Origin: Streptomyces olivochromogenes
GTDB lineage: Bacteria; Actinomycetota; Actinomycetes; Streptomycetales; Streptomycetaceae
Assembly: GCF_021538895.1 (NCBI RefSeq)
Contig: NZ_JADDRL010000077.1
Span: forward strand, 1 to 46,536
Reading direction: 5' to 3'
Length of the DNA stretch: 46,536 nucleotides
Both the position numbers and the translations under genes were made by a program. How positions within the stretch are numbered: the first letter of the stretch is position 1; each line of letters opens with the position of its first letter. Shown here in pieces: positions 5,796 through 14,925 of this stretch. The notes beneath the pieces were generated by a model that was given only the letters and a program-made list of their open reading frames with translations, made no database searches and was not told where the DNA came from.

Positions 5796-7994
5796 TCAGT
5801 CCCGCTCGTCGTCTCCCCCGGCCTCCCGGCCCGCGCAAAGGGCCAGCACATCGGCCCCGTACAGGGTGAGTTTACGCGCGCGGACGCCCGGGATGCGGGC
5901 CAGTTCGCCGACATCGTCGGGCACGGCCTCGGCGATGGCCATCAGCGTCTTGTCGGTGAAGACACAGAAGTCGGGCTGGCCGCTGCGCCGGGCCCGCTCG
6001 GCACGCCAGTCACGCAACCGCTCGTACAGTCCCTCGTCCATGTCGGAGGGGCACTCCTCACAGCGCATCAACTTCATCTCACCCGCGTCGGTGAGGGTGC
6101 GGCCGCAGACGCGGCAACGTGCGGGGGTGCGCTGGCCGCGTCGTGGGACGGCGGCCGGGGCCTCACTCACGAAGCCGCGCTCGACACCCCCGGAAGCACC
6201 CGCGGCGGCGCGGCCGACGGTGGCGGTGGAGCCGGGGCGCAGGCCGTCGAGGAAGCGGCTGGGGCGGCGGTTGGCTCGGCCGCCGGGCGATCGAGCCAGA
6301 GCCCAGGAGACATGGAGCCGTTCTCTGGCGCGGGTCACGCCGACATAGAGGAGCCGGCGTTCCTCCTCGACCTGTTCGTCGGTCTTCGCGTAGGTGATCG
6401 GCATCATGCCCTCGGCGACGCCGACCAGGAAGACGACGTCCCATTCCAGACCCTTGGCCGAGTGCAGGGAGGCGAGGGTGACGCCCTGAACGGTGGGGGC
6501 GTGCTGGGCGTTGGCGCGCTCGTCGAGCTCGGCGACGAAGTCTCCGAGGGTGGCTGCGGGTCGGGCGGCCGCGAAGTCGTGGGCGAGGCCGACCAGGGCG
6601 GCCAGGGATTCCCAGCGCTCTCTGACGGCGCCGGAGCCGGCCGGCGGCTCGGTGGTCCAGCCCTCCCCCGACAGGACCGCACGCACCTGGGAGGGCAGGG
6701 TGACGGCGTCGTCGAGGAGGGAGTCGTTGCCGCCGAAGCGGGCCGCGCCGCGCAGGGCGACGCCGGCCTTGCGCACCTCGGGGCGGTCGAAGAACCGCTC
6801 GGCGCCGCGCAGCTGGTAGGGGACGCCCACGTCGGCGAGGGCCTGTTCGTAGGTCTCGGACTGGGAGTTCGTGCGGAACAGGACGGCGATCTCGGCGGCG
6901 GGGACGCCGGCGTCGATGAGCTCGCGGATCCGGCGGGCGGCACCTTCGGCCTCGGCGGGTTCGTCGGTGTACTCGGTGTAGACGGGTTCGGGGCCCGGGG
7001 CCCGCTGGGAGAGCAGTTCCAGGCGGTGATCGGCGGCGCGGCCGCGGGCCTGGGCGAGCAGGCCGTTGGCGAGGTGGACGACCTGGGGCGTGGAGCGGTA
7101 GTCGCGGACGAGTTTGACGACCGTCGCGCCGGGGTGGCGGGTGCGGAAGTCGAGGAGGTGGTCGGGGGTCGCTCCCGTGAACGAGTAGATCGTCTGGCTG
7201 GCGTCGCCGACGACGCACAGGTTGTTCCGCTCGCCGAGCCACAGGTCCAGCAGGCGCTGCTGGAGCGGGCTGACGTCCTGGTACTCATCGACGACGAAGT
7301 GCTGGTACTGGGAGCGGACCTGCTCGGCGATGTCGTGCCGGTCCTGGAGGACGGCGACGGTCAGCAGCAGGACGTCCTCGAAGTCGATGACGTTCCGGTC
7401 GCGTTTGAGGGCTTCGTAGGCCGCGTAGAGATGGGCGATCTCCACCGGGTCGCGAGGGGCCTCGCGACCGGCCCGCTTGGCGGCGAGCGTGTAGTCGGCG
7501 GGGACGGTCTGGGTGACCTTCGACCACTCGATCTCGCCGGTGACGTCGCGCAGCTCGTTGCGGTCGAGTCGGGTGCCACAGGCTGCGGCCGCGTCCGCGA
7601 CGAGCTGGATCTTGCGGTCGACGAGCCGGGGCATGGAGCCACCGATCGCTTTCGGCCAGAAGTACTGGAGCTGACGCAGCGCGGCGGAGTGGAACGTACG
7701 GGCCTGGACGCCCTGTGCTCCGAGCTGGCGGAGACGGCCGCGCATCTCGCCGGCGGCGCGGTTGGTGAAGGTGACGGCGAGCACGCTGGAGGGCTGGAGT
7801 ATCCCGGCGCGCACGCCGTAGGCGATGCGGTGGGTGATCGCCCGCGTCTTGCCCGTGCCCGCCCCCGCCAGCACGCACACCGGCCCGTGCAGGGCGGTGG
7901 CCACCTCGCGCTGCTCGGGGTCGAGCCCTTCGAGCACCGCGTCGGCCGAGTCCGGTACCCGCGGGAAGAGAGGGGAGTGCGTTGCTGCTGTCAC
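5796..7994 (-). CDS. uvrD2: ATP-dependent DNA helicase UvrD2 with tetracysteine and HRDC domains
   Basis: A superfamily-1 3'-5' helicase of 732 residues. The Walker A motif is LAGAGTGKTR (about residues 42-51), motif Ia FTNRAAGEMRGRL, and Walker B HFVVDEYQDVSPLQQ. Motif IV-VI features include LVRDYRST, SLHSAKGLEWDVVFLVG and LLYVGVTRARERLHVS. A four-cysteine motif (CRVC at 627-630, CEEC at 645-648) links to a C-terminal HRDC domain (about 655-725), the arrangement of mycobacterial UvrD2. It acts in DNA repair or replication. The start is a GTG at 7994; an upstream in-frame ATG at 8081 would add 29 poorly conserved residues. It is divergent from the mycoredoxin gene and sits just upstream of the wblC promoter. 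Confidence 0.95.
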   Translation of the reverse strand: MTAATHSPLFPRVPDSADAVLEGLDPEQREVATALHGPVCVLAGAGTGKTRAITHRIAYGVRAGILQPSSVLAVTFTNRAAGEMRGRLRQLGAQGVQARTFHSAALRQLQYFWPKAIGGSMPRLVDRKIQLVADAAAACGTRLDRNELRDVTGEIEWSKVTQTVPADYTLAAKRAGREAPRDPVEIAHLYAAYEALKRDRNVIDFEDVLLLTVAVLQDRHDIAEQVRSQYQHFVVDEYQDVSPLQQRLLDLWLGERNNLCVVGDASQTIYSFTGATPDHLLDFRTRHPGATVVKLVRDYRSTPQVVHLANGLLAQARGRAADHRLELLSQRAPGPEPVYTEYTDEPAEAEGAARRIRELIDAGVPAAEIAVLFRTNSQSETYEQALADVGVPYQLRGAERFFDRPEVRKAGVALRGAARFGGNDSLLDDAVTLPSQVRAVLSGEGWTTEPPAGSGAVRERWESLAALVGLAHDFAAARPAATLGDFVAELDERANAQHAPTVQGVTLASLHSAKGLEWDVVFLVGVAEGMMPITYAKTDEQVEEERRLLYVGVTRARERLHVSWALARSPGGRANRRPSRFLDGLRPGSTATVGRAAAGASGGVERGFVSEAPAAVPRRGQRTPARCRVCGRTLTDAGEMKLMRCEECPSDMDEGLYERLRDWRAERARRSGQPDFCVFTDKTLMAIAEAVPDDVGELARIPGVRARKLTLYGADVLALCAGREAGGDDERD

Positions 7995-8136
7995 ACGGCC
8001 ATGCTGCCAGGTCGCCGGAGACGGCTGTGCCGGTTGTCCACAGGGAGGCCCTTGCAGTCGTACTAATGCGGCAGGCGTCACGTCGGCCGTGTGCCGCCTG
8101 TGCGGCGCGGGTCACGTGCCGCCGGATACCCCGGGT

Positions 8137-8163
8137 GGGAATGGCGGCCGGATCGCATATGTT
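8137..8163 (+). promoter_or_regulatory. SigR-type promoter of the mycoredoxin gene
   Basis: GGGAAT (8137-8142), an 18-base spacer, then GTT (8161-8163) matches the SigR disulfide-stress consensus GGAAT-N18-GTT exactly in motif and spacing. The predicted transcript starts near 8170, about 40 bases before the mycoredoxin ATG. A thiol-oxidoreductase gene is the expected kind of SigR target. Confidence 0.8.
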
Positions 8164-8209
8164 CCTCCCCTGGACGAGCTTCCCGAGCTGCCTAAGGAGC
8201 GCGAGCGAG

Positions 8210-8452
8210 ATGCAGGGCACTGTGACGATGTACAGCACCACGTGGTGCGGCTACTGCCGCCGGCTGAAGAGCCAGATGGACCGCGAGGGCATCGCGTACA
8301 CCGAGATCAACATCGAGCAGGACCCGGCCTCCGCGGCGTTCGTGGAGAAGGCGAATGGCGGAAACCAGACGGTCCCGACCGTCCTCTTCGCCGACGGCTC
8401 GACGCTCACGAACCCTTCGCTGGCCCAGGTGAAGCAGAAGATCAGCGCGTAA
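8210..8452 (+). CDS. mrx1: Mycoredoxin (glutaredoxin-like, CGYC active site)
   Basis: 80 residues, a single thioredoxin fold: the beta strand TVTMYSTTWCGYC holds the redox site CGYC (near residues 13-16), followed by YTEINIEQDP, NQTVPTVLFADGS with the cis-proline TVP, and a final helix LAQVKQKI. CGYC is typical of actinobacterial mycoredoxins, which reduce mixed disulfides between proteins and mycothiol. The ATG at 8210 has AAGGAG ten bases upstream. It is transcribed from a SigR-type promoter and ended by a strong intrinsic terminator, so it is a single-gene unit. In mycobacteria mrx1 also sits between uvrD2 and nudC. Confidence 0.95.
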   Translation: MQGTVTMYSTTWCGYCRRLKSQMDREGIAYTEINIEQDPASAAFVEKANGGNQTVPTVLFADGSTLTNPSLAQVKQKISA

Positions 8453-8477
8453 CCGGACGCCGACTCAGGCTTGCACG

Positions 8478-8514
8478 AGGTGGTCCCTGACTTCGGTCAG
8501 GGGCCACCTTTTTT
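8478..8514 (+). terminator. Intrinsic terminator after the mycoredoxin gene
   Basis: A 14-pair stem (8478-8491 with 8496-8509, one G-U pair) closes a TTCG tetraloop and runs straight into six T residues. This is a classic Rho-independent terminator for rightward transcripts, 25 bases after the mycoredoxin stop. Confidence 0.95.
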
Positions 8515-8710
8515 CTGCGGTTCCCCTGCTTCTACGTTCGTGCCGCCGCTCTGCTGCCGTTCGTCCCGCCGGACCTCTCCCCACGGCATGGCCGGGTCCT
8601 CGAACCGGACGCGGTGGACGACGGCGACGGCGCTGGACGAAGTCGTATCCGCCCTCGTTCAGCGCCGTGTCGCCGAGGTAGTCCGCCTCCAGGAAGGTAC
8701 GGGTCGGCCG
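8497..8710 (-). pseudogene. Frameshifted remnant of a coding sequence downstream of nudC
   Basis: Between the nudC stop and the mycoredoxin terminator the minus strand still reads like protein, with almost every third base G or C. One frame gives RTFLEADYLGDTALNEGG and continues to YDFV at 8636. After one extra base (8635) the next frame gives SAVAVVHRVRFEDPAMPWGE and continues to a stop at 8497-8499, inside the terminator hairpin. No start codon or ribosome site precedes it: an in-frame TAA lies just upstream (8711-8713). This looks like the tail of a decayed gene with a one-base frameshift. The parent family was not recognised. A sequencing error could explain the shift but not the missing start. 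Confidence 0.45.
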
Positions 8711-8724
8711 TTATCGGGCTGTGG

Positions 8725-9669
8725 TCAGACGAAGCTCCGGGTGGGCAGCGGCTTGCCGTACCAGAGCTCGATCAGCCGGGCCGCGATCGAGATGCCGTAC
8801 GGAGGCAGGACCTCCTCGGTCTCGAACGCGGCGCGCAGCTCTTCGCGGGAGAACCAGCGGGCCTCGCTGATCTCGTCGCCGTCGACGTTGATGTCGGTCG
8901 AGGTGGCGCGGGCCATGAAGCCCAGCATGAGGCTGGACGGGAACGGCCAGGGCTGGCTGGCGACGTACTCGACCTGGCCGACGGTGATGCCCGCCTCCTC
9001 GTAGACCTCGCGGCGCACCGCCTGCTCGATGGACTCGCCGGGCTCGACGAAGCCCGCGAGCGTCGAGAAGCGGCCCTCCGGCCAGTGGACCTGGCGGCCC
9101 AGCAGGATGCGGTCGTCCTCGTCGGTCACGGCCATGATCACGGCGGGGTCGGTGCGCGGGTAGTGCTCGGCGCCGCAGGCCGGGCAGCGGCGGATGTGGC
9201 CGGCCGCGGCGATGACCGTGCGCTCGCCGCAGCGCGAGCAGAAGCGGTGGGTGCGCTGCCAGTTCTCCAGGCCGACCGCGTGCACCATCAGACCCGCGTC
9301 GCGCGGCGACAGCAGCAGGCCGGCCTCGCGCAGGCCCGCCGGGCGGGCGGACTGGTCGATGCGACCGGGCAGGGCGTCCTTCTGGAGCGCGAAGTATCTG
9401 ATGCCGTCCGCGTCGGTGCCCAGGAAGTAGCGGTGCGCCTCGGTGAGCGGGGCCTCGAAGGAGGGCGTCATGACGAGTTCGGTCCGGCCGTCCGACGTCT
9501 CGTCGATGAGGACCTGGCCGCCGGAGACCACGAAGCAGCGGGTCGTGGGGTGGCTCCATGCCGCCGCGAGCCAGGCCTCGTCGAGCCGGTGGTGGGCGGC
9601 GCGGTCGATGCCGCTCGGGGCGGTGAGCGAGATGGGTCGGTCGGCGGTGTGGTCGGTCCAGGTGGTCAC
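8725..9669 (-). CDS. nudC: NADH pyrophosphatase NudC (NAD+/RNA-cap Nudix hydrolase)
   Basis: 314 residues. A zinc ribbon (CSRCGERT and CPACGAEHYP) sits between the N-terminal domain and the Nudix fold. The Nudix box GFVEPGESIEQAVRREVYEE is complete, and the NADH-pyrophosphatase signature SQPWPFPSSLM follows about 20 residues later. These proteins cleave NAD(H) to NMN(H) and AMP and can remove NAD caps from RNA. The chosen start is the GTG at 9669 (MTTWTDHTADRP); a TTG at 9681 would add four residues. A GGAAG lies close upstream. It stands between the M20 peptidase gene and a degraded ORF, all on the same strand, and the order mrx1-nudC-adnB-adnA is the mycobacterial one. Confidence 0.96.
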   Translation of the reverse strand: MTTWTDHTADRPISLTAPSGIDRAAHHRLDEAWLAAAWSHPTTRCFVVSGGQVLIDETSDGRTELVMTPSFEAPLTEAHRYFLGTDADGIRYFALQKDALPGRIDQSARPAGLREAGLLLSPRDAGLMVHAVGLENWQRTHRFCSRCGERTVIAAAGHIRRCPACGAEHYPRTDPAVIMAVTDEDDRILLGRQVHWPEGRFSTLAGFVEPGESIEQAVRREVYEEAGITVGQVEYVASQPWPFPSSLMLGFMARATSTDINVDGDEISEARWFSREELRAAFETEEVLPPYGISIAARLIELWYGKPLPTRSFV

Positions 9670-9825
9670 GGGTGCTTCCAACTCCCCCAGTACAACGGTT
9701 CGTTTCGGCGGGCGGTTCAGCAGGAGGTAGGGCGGGAGGGGACCGGGCCCGGCACGTGTGCGGCATGCGGGGCGGTCACTCCAGTGTGCCCCGCGCGCGA
9801 TGCCGCTCCGGACGGCCCGGATTCG

Positions 9826-11229
9826 TCAGGGCGCATGGCGCCAGTTCTCCGCGAGGTCGCCCCACAGGTACGCGCTGGTCTCGACGCCCTTGAGGAGGAG
9901 GTCGAGCTCGACCTTCTCGTTCGGGGCGTGCCAGCCGTCGGAGGGGACGGAGATGCCCAGGAAGAGGACGGGCGCGCCGAGGAGCTCCTGGAGATCGGCG
10001 GCCGGTCCGGATCCACCCTCGCGGGTGAAGCGGACAGGTCCCTCGAAGGCGCGGCCCATGGCGCGGGCGACCGACTGGAGCGCGGGGTGGTCGAGCGGGG
10101 TCAGGCACGGGCGCGTGGCCGAGCCGAACGTGATCTCCTGACGGATCCCTGCGGGCACCTGTTCGGCGGCCCAGGAGCGGACGGCCTTCTCGATGTGGTC
10201 GGGGTCCTGTCCGGCGACCAGCCGGAAGGAGAGCTTCACCATCGCCGACGACGGGATGATCGTCTTGCTGCCGGCGCCCTGGTAGCCGCCGCCGATGCCG
10301 TTGACCTCGGCGGTGGGGCGGGCCCAGACGCGCTCCAGGGTGGTGTGTCCGGCCTCGCCGTGGGTGGCGCGGGACTTGGCGGTGCGCAGCCACTGCCGCT
10401 CGTCGAAGGGCAGCTCGGCGAAGAGCTCGCGCTCGCGGTCGGTGAGCTCGACGATGCCGTCGTAGAAGCCGGGGATCGCCACGCGCGTGTGCTCGTCGTG
10501 CAGGGCGGCGACGAGGCGGGCGACGGCGGTCGCGGGGTTGGGCACGGCGCCGCCGAACGAGCCGGAGTGGATGTCCTGGTCCGGGCCGTACAGCCGGATC
10601 TCGCACTCGGCGAGGCCGCGCATGCCGGTGCACACCGTGGGGGTGTCCTCGGACCACATGCCGGTGTCGGAGACGATCACGGCGTCGGCGGTCAGCCGGG
10701 CGGCGCGCTCTTCGACGAGGGCCCTGAAGTGCGGGGAGCCGGACTCCTCCTCGCCCTCGATGAGCAGCTTCAGGTGGACGGCCGGGGCGCCGCGGCCGGT
10801 GGCGGCGAGGTGGGCGCGGACGCCGAGTGTGTGGAAGAACACCTGACCCTTGTCGTCGGCCGCCCCGCGCGCGTAGAGGCGGTTTCCGCGGACGACTGGC
10901 TCGAAGGGCTCGCTGTCCCAGCCGTCCTCGAGGGCGGCGGGCTGGACGTCGTGGTGGCCGTAGACGAGGACGGTGGGGGCCTCGGGGTCGTCGGCGGGCC
11001 ACTCGGCGAAGACGGCGGGGGCGCCCGGGGTCTCCCAGACCTCGGTGGTCGGGAAGCCGGTCTCCCGGAGTTTGGCGGCGAGCCAGTCGGCGCTGCGCCG
11101 CACGTCGGGCGCGTGGTCGGGCTGGGCGGACACCGAGGGGATGCGCAGCCATGCGGCGAGGTCGTCGAGGAAGGCGGCGCGGTGCTGCTCGATGTACGCG
11201 CGGACGGCGCTGTCCGGGGTCTGGCTCAT
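9826..11229 (-). CDS. M20-family metallo-dipeptidase
   Basis: 467 residues. Zinc ligands and catalytic residues of M20 dipeptidases are in order: VYGHHDVQPA (His and Asp), ARGAADDKGQ (bridging Asp), IEGEEESGSPHF (catalytic Glu and zinc Glu), VSDTGMW (Asp), and the C-terminal VPSDGWHAPNEKVEL (His). The dimerisation domain lies between, including NGIGGGYQGAGSKTIIP. The enzyme is probably a cytoplasmic aminoacyl or carnosinase-like dipeptidase. The start is taken at the ATG at 11229 (MSQTPDSAV); an in-frame ATG at 11259 would add ten residues with no better ribosome site. In M. tuberculosis the corresponding slot between nudC and adnB holds a potassium-channel-like gene (from memory), so this is a lineage-specific occupant. 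Confidence 0.94.
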   Translation of the reverse strand: MSQTPDSAVRAYIEQHRAAFLDDLAAWLRIPSVSAQPDHAPDVRRSADWLAAKLRETGFPTTEVWETPGAPAVFAEWPADDPEAPTVLVYGHHDVQPAALEDGWDSEPFEPVVRGNRLYARGAADDKGQVFFHTLGVRAHLAATGRGAPAVHLKLLIEGEEESGSPHFRALVEERAARLTADAVIVSDTGMWSEDTPTVCTGMRGLAECEIRLYGPDQDIHSGSFGGAVPNPATAVARLVAALHDEHTRVAIPGFYDGIVELTDRERELFAELPFDERQWLRTAKSRATHGEAGHTTLERVWARPTAEVNGIGGGYQGAGSKTIIPSSAMVKLSFRLVAGQDPDHIEKAVRSWAAEQVPAGIRQEITFGSATRPCLTPLDHPALQSVARAMGRAFEGPVRFTREGGSGPAADLQELLGAPVLFLGISVPSDGWHAPNEKVELDLLLKGVETSAYLWGDLAENWRHAP

Positions 11230-11339
11230 GGTCACGAGCCTATCGGCCCGCGCCGACATCCTCGTCGGGCGTTCGTCACACTCCGCTTCCCCGGGGTATC
11301 AGGTAAGGCCCCGTGTCATGGGTCGCACGAGTGCCCCGG

Positions 11340-14300
11340 TCACCCCGGTCCCGCTTCCCCTTCTCCGGTGAGCAGTCTCTCCAGGGCCGGCCGGTCGGGC
11401 AGGTCGACGGGCCGTACGACCTCGCCGCTGCGGACGTACAGGAAGGCGGCCGTGACCGACTCCGGGGGCACGCCCTGCTGCTCGGCCCAGCCGAGCCGGT
11501 AGATCGCGAGCTGGAGCGGGTCGGCGGCGCGACCGTGACTGGTCTTCCAGTCGAGGATCTCGTACGTCGCCGCTTCTCCGTCGCCGTTCTTGTAGACGGC
11601 GTCGATACGGCCCCGTACGACGCGGCCGGCGAGGGCGAGCTGGAAGGGGACCTCGACGCGGTAGGGCGTGCGGCGCGCGTACTCGGTGCGTTCGAAGGCC
11701 TCCTTCAGGGCGTCGAGGTCACGCTCGTCGGCGATCTCGGCCTCGCTGCCGGGCAGCTCGTCCGGCTCCAGCATGGGGAGCGTCAGCGCTTCGAAGCGGG
11801 TCTCCACCCAGGCGTGGAACCGGGTGCCTCGACGTGCGGCGGGTTGCGGAGGGCGCGGCAGGGGGCGCGCGAGTTCCTGCGCCAGCCCGTCCGGGTCGGC
11901 GGCGAGGCGCAGCAGCTGGGTGGCGGTGAGCGAGGTCGGCAGGGGTACGTCCGTGACGCTCTGCCGGGCGCGCAGGAGCTCTCCGGTGAGCGCGTCGAGG
12001 TCACGGTCCCAGGAGGCGATGGTGCGGGCCTCCTCGGGCGTCAGGGGCTCGCGCTCCGGATCGGTGGGGTGCGGGCGGGCGTGGGCGCGCGCGGTCGGGG
12101 CGGCCGCCTGGTGCGGGACGGTCGGGCGGTCGGTGCTCCAGGAGTCCCAGTCGTCGGGGCCCTCGTCGGGGAAGGCCTCGTCCTCGTCGCGGGCCGGGCC
12201 GAAGAACGGGTCGTCGTCCCCGGGGAGAGCCTCGTCCTCGTCCGGCGGCGGGGGCCAGTCCGGGTCGTCGAAGGTGTCGGGGTCATGGCCGGCCGCCGGG
12301 TGGCCGGCCTCGTGGGAGGCGAGGGCGTCCAGGTGGGCGAGGACGGTCTCGGCGGCCGCGCGGCGGCGGGCCAGGCCGGCCGTGTCCAGGGGCAGCGGCC
12401 AGGCCTGTTCGGCGGACGCCTGGTGCAGGGCCGGGTTCTCCTCGTCCTCCTCGGGCTCGTCCGCCCACGCCTCGATCTCGCCGTACCCGGCGGCGCAGTG
12501 GTCGTGCAGGGCCAGCAGGAAGTCGGACGGTCCGCGGGGCTTCTTCTGAGCGGGGCCCCACCAGTGGCCGGAGCCGAGGAGCAGGGAGCGGGGGCGGGTG
12601 AAGGTGACGTAGCCGAGGCGGAGTTCCTCGGTGTGCTGGTGCTCCTTCATGGCCTCGTGGAAGGCCTTCATGCCGCGGGAGTCCCAGGCCTCGATGTCGG
12701 GCAGGGTGGCGGCGTCGCCGCGCAGGGCGTGCGGCAGGACCTTGGCCTGGGAGGTCCACTTCTCGCGGCCCTGGGTGCTCGGAAAGGTGCCGGTGACCAG
12801 GCCGGGGACGGCGACGACGTCCCATTCCAGGCCCTTGGACTTGTGCGCGGTGAGCACCTTGACGGTGTTCTCGCCGCCGGGGAGGGCGTTGTCGAGGCCC
12901 TTCTCGTACTGGGCGGCGGTGCGCAGGAAGCCGAGGAAGGCCAGCAGGGTGGCCTCGCCGTCGTTCGCGGCGAAGGAGGCGGCGATGTCCAGGAAGTTCG
13001 ACAGGGTCTCGCGGCGGCGGGCGGCCAGGGCGTGCGGGGACGCCGACAGCTCCACCTCCAGGCCGGTGACGGCGAGGACGCGGTGCAGGACGTCCATCAG
13101 TGGGTCGGCCAGCGAACGGCGCAGCTCGCGCAGTTCGGTGGCCAGACGGGCGAAGCGCACGCGCGCGTCCGGGGAGAACGGCAGTCCGTCGTCTACGTCG
13201 CCCTCGGTGCCGCCCAGCGGCGTCTCCAGGAACGTGTCGAGGGCGTCCGCGAGCGAGATCACCTCGGACGGGTCGACGCCCTCCACCGCTTCGGCGAGCC
13301 GCCGGTCGGGGTCGTCGTCGGCGCCCACGCGCGCGTGGGCCACGAGCAGCCGGGCGCGCCGGCCCAGCAGGGCGAGGTCGCGCGGGCCGATGCGCCAGCG
13401 CGGGCCGGTCAGCAGGCGCACCAGGGACGCGTTGGCGCCCGGGTCCTGGAGGACCTCGCAGACGGCGACGAGGTCGGCGACCTCGGGCAGGTGCAGCAGC
13501 CCGGAGAGCCCGACCACCTCGACGGGGATGTCCCGCGCGACGAGGGCGCCCTGGATCTCGGCGAAGTCGGTGGCCGTACGGCACAGGACGGCGATCTCAG
13601 CGGGTGCCTTCCCGGTGCGCACGAGGTGGGCGACGGAGTCGGCGATCCAGTCGATCTCCTCGGCATGGGTGCTCAGCAGGGCGCAGCGGACCGTGCCGTC
13701 GCGTTCGGCGCCGGGGGCCGGGCGGAGGGCCTCCACGCCCGCGTGCATGGCGCGCAGCGGTTCGGCGAGGCCGTTGGCGAGGTCGAGGAGGCGGCCGCCG
13801 CTGCGGCGGTTCTCGCTGAGGGCCTGGCGGGTGGCGGGGCGGCCGTCGGCGTGCGCGAAGTGCTCGGGGAAGTCGTCGAGGTTGGCGACGGAGGCGCCGC
13901 GCCAGCCGTAGATCGCCTGGCAGGGGTCGCCGACGGCGGTCACCGGGTGGCCCGTGCCGGCGCCGAACAGGCCGGCCAGCAGGACGCGCTGGGCCACGGA
14001 GGTGTCCTGGTACTCGTCGAGGAGCACGACGCGGAACTCGTCGCGCAGGACGCGGCCGACTTCGGCGATGCCGGCGAGGGCCGCGGACAGGGCGATCTGG
14101 TCGCCGAAGTCGAGCAGGTCGCGCTCGCGCTTGGCGGAGCGGTAGCGCAGGACGAGCTCGGCGAGTTCGCGGCGGGCGGCGGCCGTCTCGGGGATCTTGC
14201 GCAGGTCGGCGTTGGTGAGTCTGGTGCCGTCCAGGGTGCGCAGCAGGCCGACGTCCCAGGCGCGCAGGTCCTCGGGGCGTACGAGGTGTTCGGCGAGCTC

Positions 14301-14825
14301 GGAGTCGAGGGTGAGCAGGTCGCTGACCAGGTCGGCGAAGGAGCGGGTCAGGGCCGGGTACGGGCCGGGGGCCTCGCGCAGCACGCGCGCGGCGAGCTGG
14401 TAGCGGGTGGCGTCGGCGAGCAGCCGGGACGTCGGCTCCAGGCCGAGGCGGAGGCCGTGGTCGGTCAGGAGGCGGCCGGCGAAGGCGTGGTACGTGGAGA
14501 TCACCGGCTCGCCCGGCGGGTTGTCCGGGTCGATGACGTCGGGGTCGGTGACGCCGGCCTTGATCAGGGCCTTGCGGACGCGTTCGGCAAGTTCGCCCGC
14601 GGCCTTGTTGGTGAAGGTCAGTCCAAGGACCTGTTCGGGGGCGACCTGTCCGGTGCCGACCAGCCACACCACGCGGGCCGCCATCACCGTGGTCTTGCCC
14701 GATCCGGCTCCGGCCACGATCACCTGCGGGGCGGGCGGTGCGGTGATGCAGGCCGTCTGCTCCGAGGTGAAGGGGATGCCGAGGAGCTCCTTGAGCTGCT
14801 CGGGGTCGGTGATACGGGCGGGCAT
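11340..14825 (-). CDS. adnB: AdnB: UvrD-like helicase with C-terminal RecB-type nuclease
   Basis: 1161 residues. Superfamily-1 motor: Walker A VIVAGAGSGKTT (residues 35-46), motif Ia TFTNKAAGELAERV, Walker B VVLLDEYQDTS (about 267-276), then HKSKGLEWDVVAVPG and LGYVTFTRPRSLLL. The C-terminal PD-(D/E)XK nuclease shows ILDWKTSHG (about 1090-1098) and the QLAIY motif ten residues on. About 100 acidic and Pro-rich residues near 850-960 separate motor and nuclease. Paired with the next gene, it matches the AdnAB heterodimer that resects double-strand breaks in mycobacteria, with AdnB as lead motor. The ATG at 14825 is used because homology begins there; an ATG at 14891 exists upstream. No strong ribosome site. 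Confidence 0.95.
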   Translation of the reverse strand: MPARITDPEQLKELLGIPFTSEQTACITAPPAPQVIVAGAGSGKTTVMAARVVWLVGTGQVAPEQVLGLTFTNKAAGELAERVRKALIKAGVTDPDVIDPDNPPGEPVISTYHAFAGRLLTDHGLRLGLEPTSRLLADATRYQLAARVLREAPGPYPALTRSFADLVSDLLTLDSELAEHLVRPEDLRAWDVGLLRTLDGTRLTNADLRKIPETAAARRELAELVLRYRSAKRERDLLDFGDQIALSAALAGIAEVGRVLRDEFRVVLLDEYQDTSVAQRVLLAGLFGAGTGHPVTAVGDPCQAIYGWRGASVANLDDFPEHFAHADGRPATRQALSENRRSGGRLLDLANGLAEPLRAMHAGVEALRPAPGAERDGTVRCALLSTHAEEIDWIADSVAHLVRTGKAPAEIAVLCRTATDFAEIQGALVARDIPVEVVGLSGLLHLPEVADLVAVCEVLQDPGANASLVRLLTGPRWRIGPRDLALLGRRARLLVAHARVGADDDPDRRLAEAVEGVDPSEVISLADALDTFLETPLGGTEGDVDDGLPFSPDARVRFARLATELRELRRSLADPLMDVLHRVLAVTGLEVELSASPHALAARRRETLSNFLDIAASFAANDGEATLLAFLGFLRTAAQYEKGLDNALPGGENTVKVLTAHKSKGLEWDVVAVPGLVTGTFPSTQGREKWTSQAKVLPHALRGDAATLPDIEAWDSRGMKAFHEAMKEHQHTEELRLGYVTFTRPRSLLLGSGHWWGPAQKKPRGPSDFLLALHDHCAAGYGEIEAWADEPEEDEENPALHQASAEQAWPLPLDTAGLARRRAAAETVLAHLDALASHEAGHPAAGHDPDTFDDPDWPPPPDEDEALPGDDDPFFGPARDEDEAFPDEGPDDWDSWSTDRPTVPHQAAAPTARAHARPHPTDPEREPLTPEEARTIASWDRDLDALTGELLRARQSVTDVPLPTSLTATQLLRLAADPDGLAQELARPLPRPPQPAARRGTRFHAWVETRFEALTLPMLEPDELPGSEAEIADERDLDALKEAFERTEYARRTPYRVEVPFQLALAGRVVRGRIDAVYKNGDGEAATYEILDWKTSHGRAADPLQLAIYRLGWAEQQGVPPESVTAAFLYVRSGEVVRPVDLPDRPALERLLTGEGEAGPG

Positions 14826-14925
14826 GTCGCAGAGGCTAGCGGCGGGCACTGACAGTGGCGGCCAGATTGCCCGTCGGGCGGGAGGAAGCACAGGTCAGCG
14901 CCTGTGGTGCGATGCGTCACGCGCG

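Noticed and set aside
5667..8066. An open frame of about 800 codons on the plus strand opposite uvrD2
   Set aside because: It is an antisense by-product of GC-rich codon bias: Gly/Val/Ala-rich, no ribosome site, no domain, while the minus strand carries every helicase motif.
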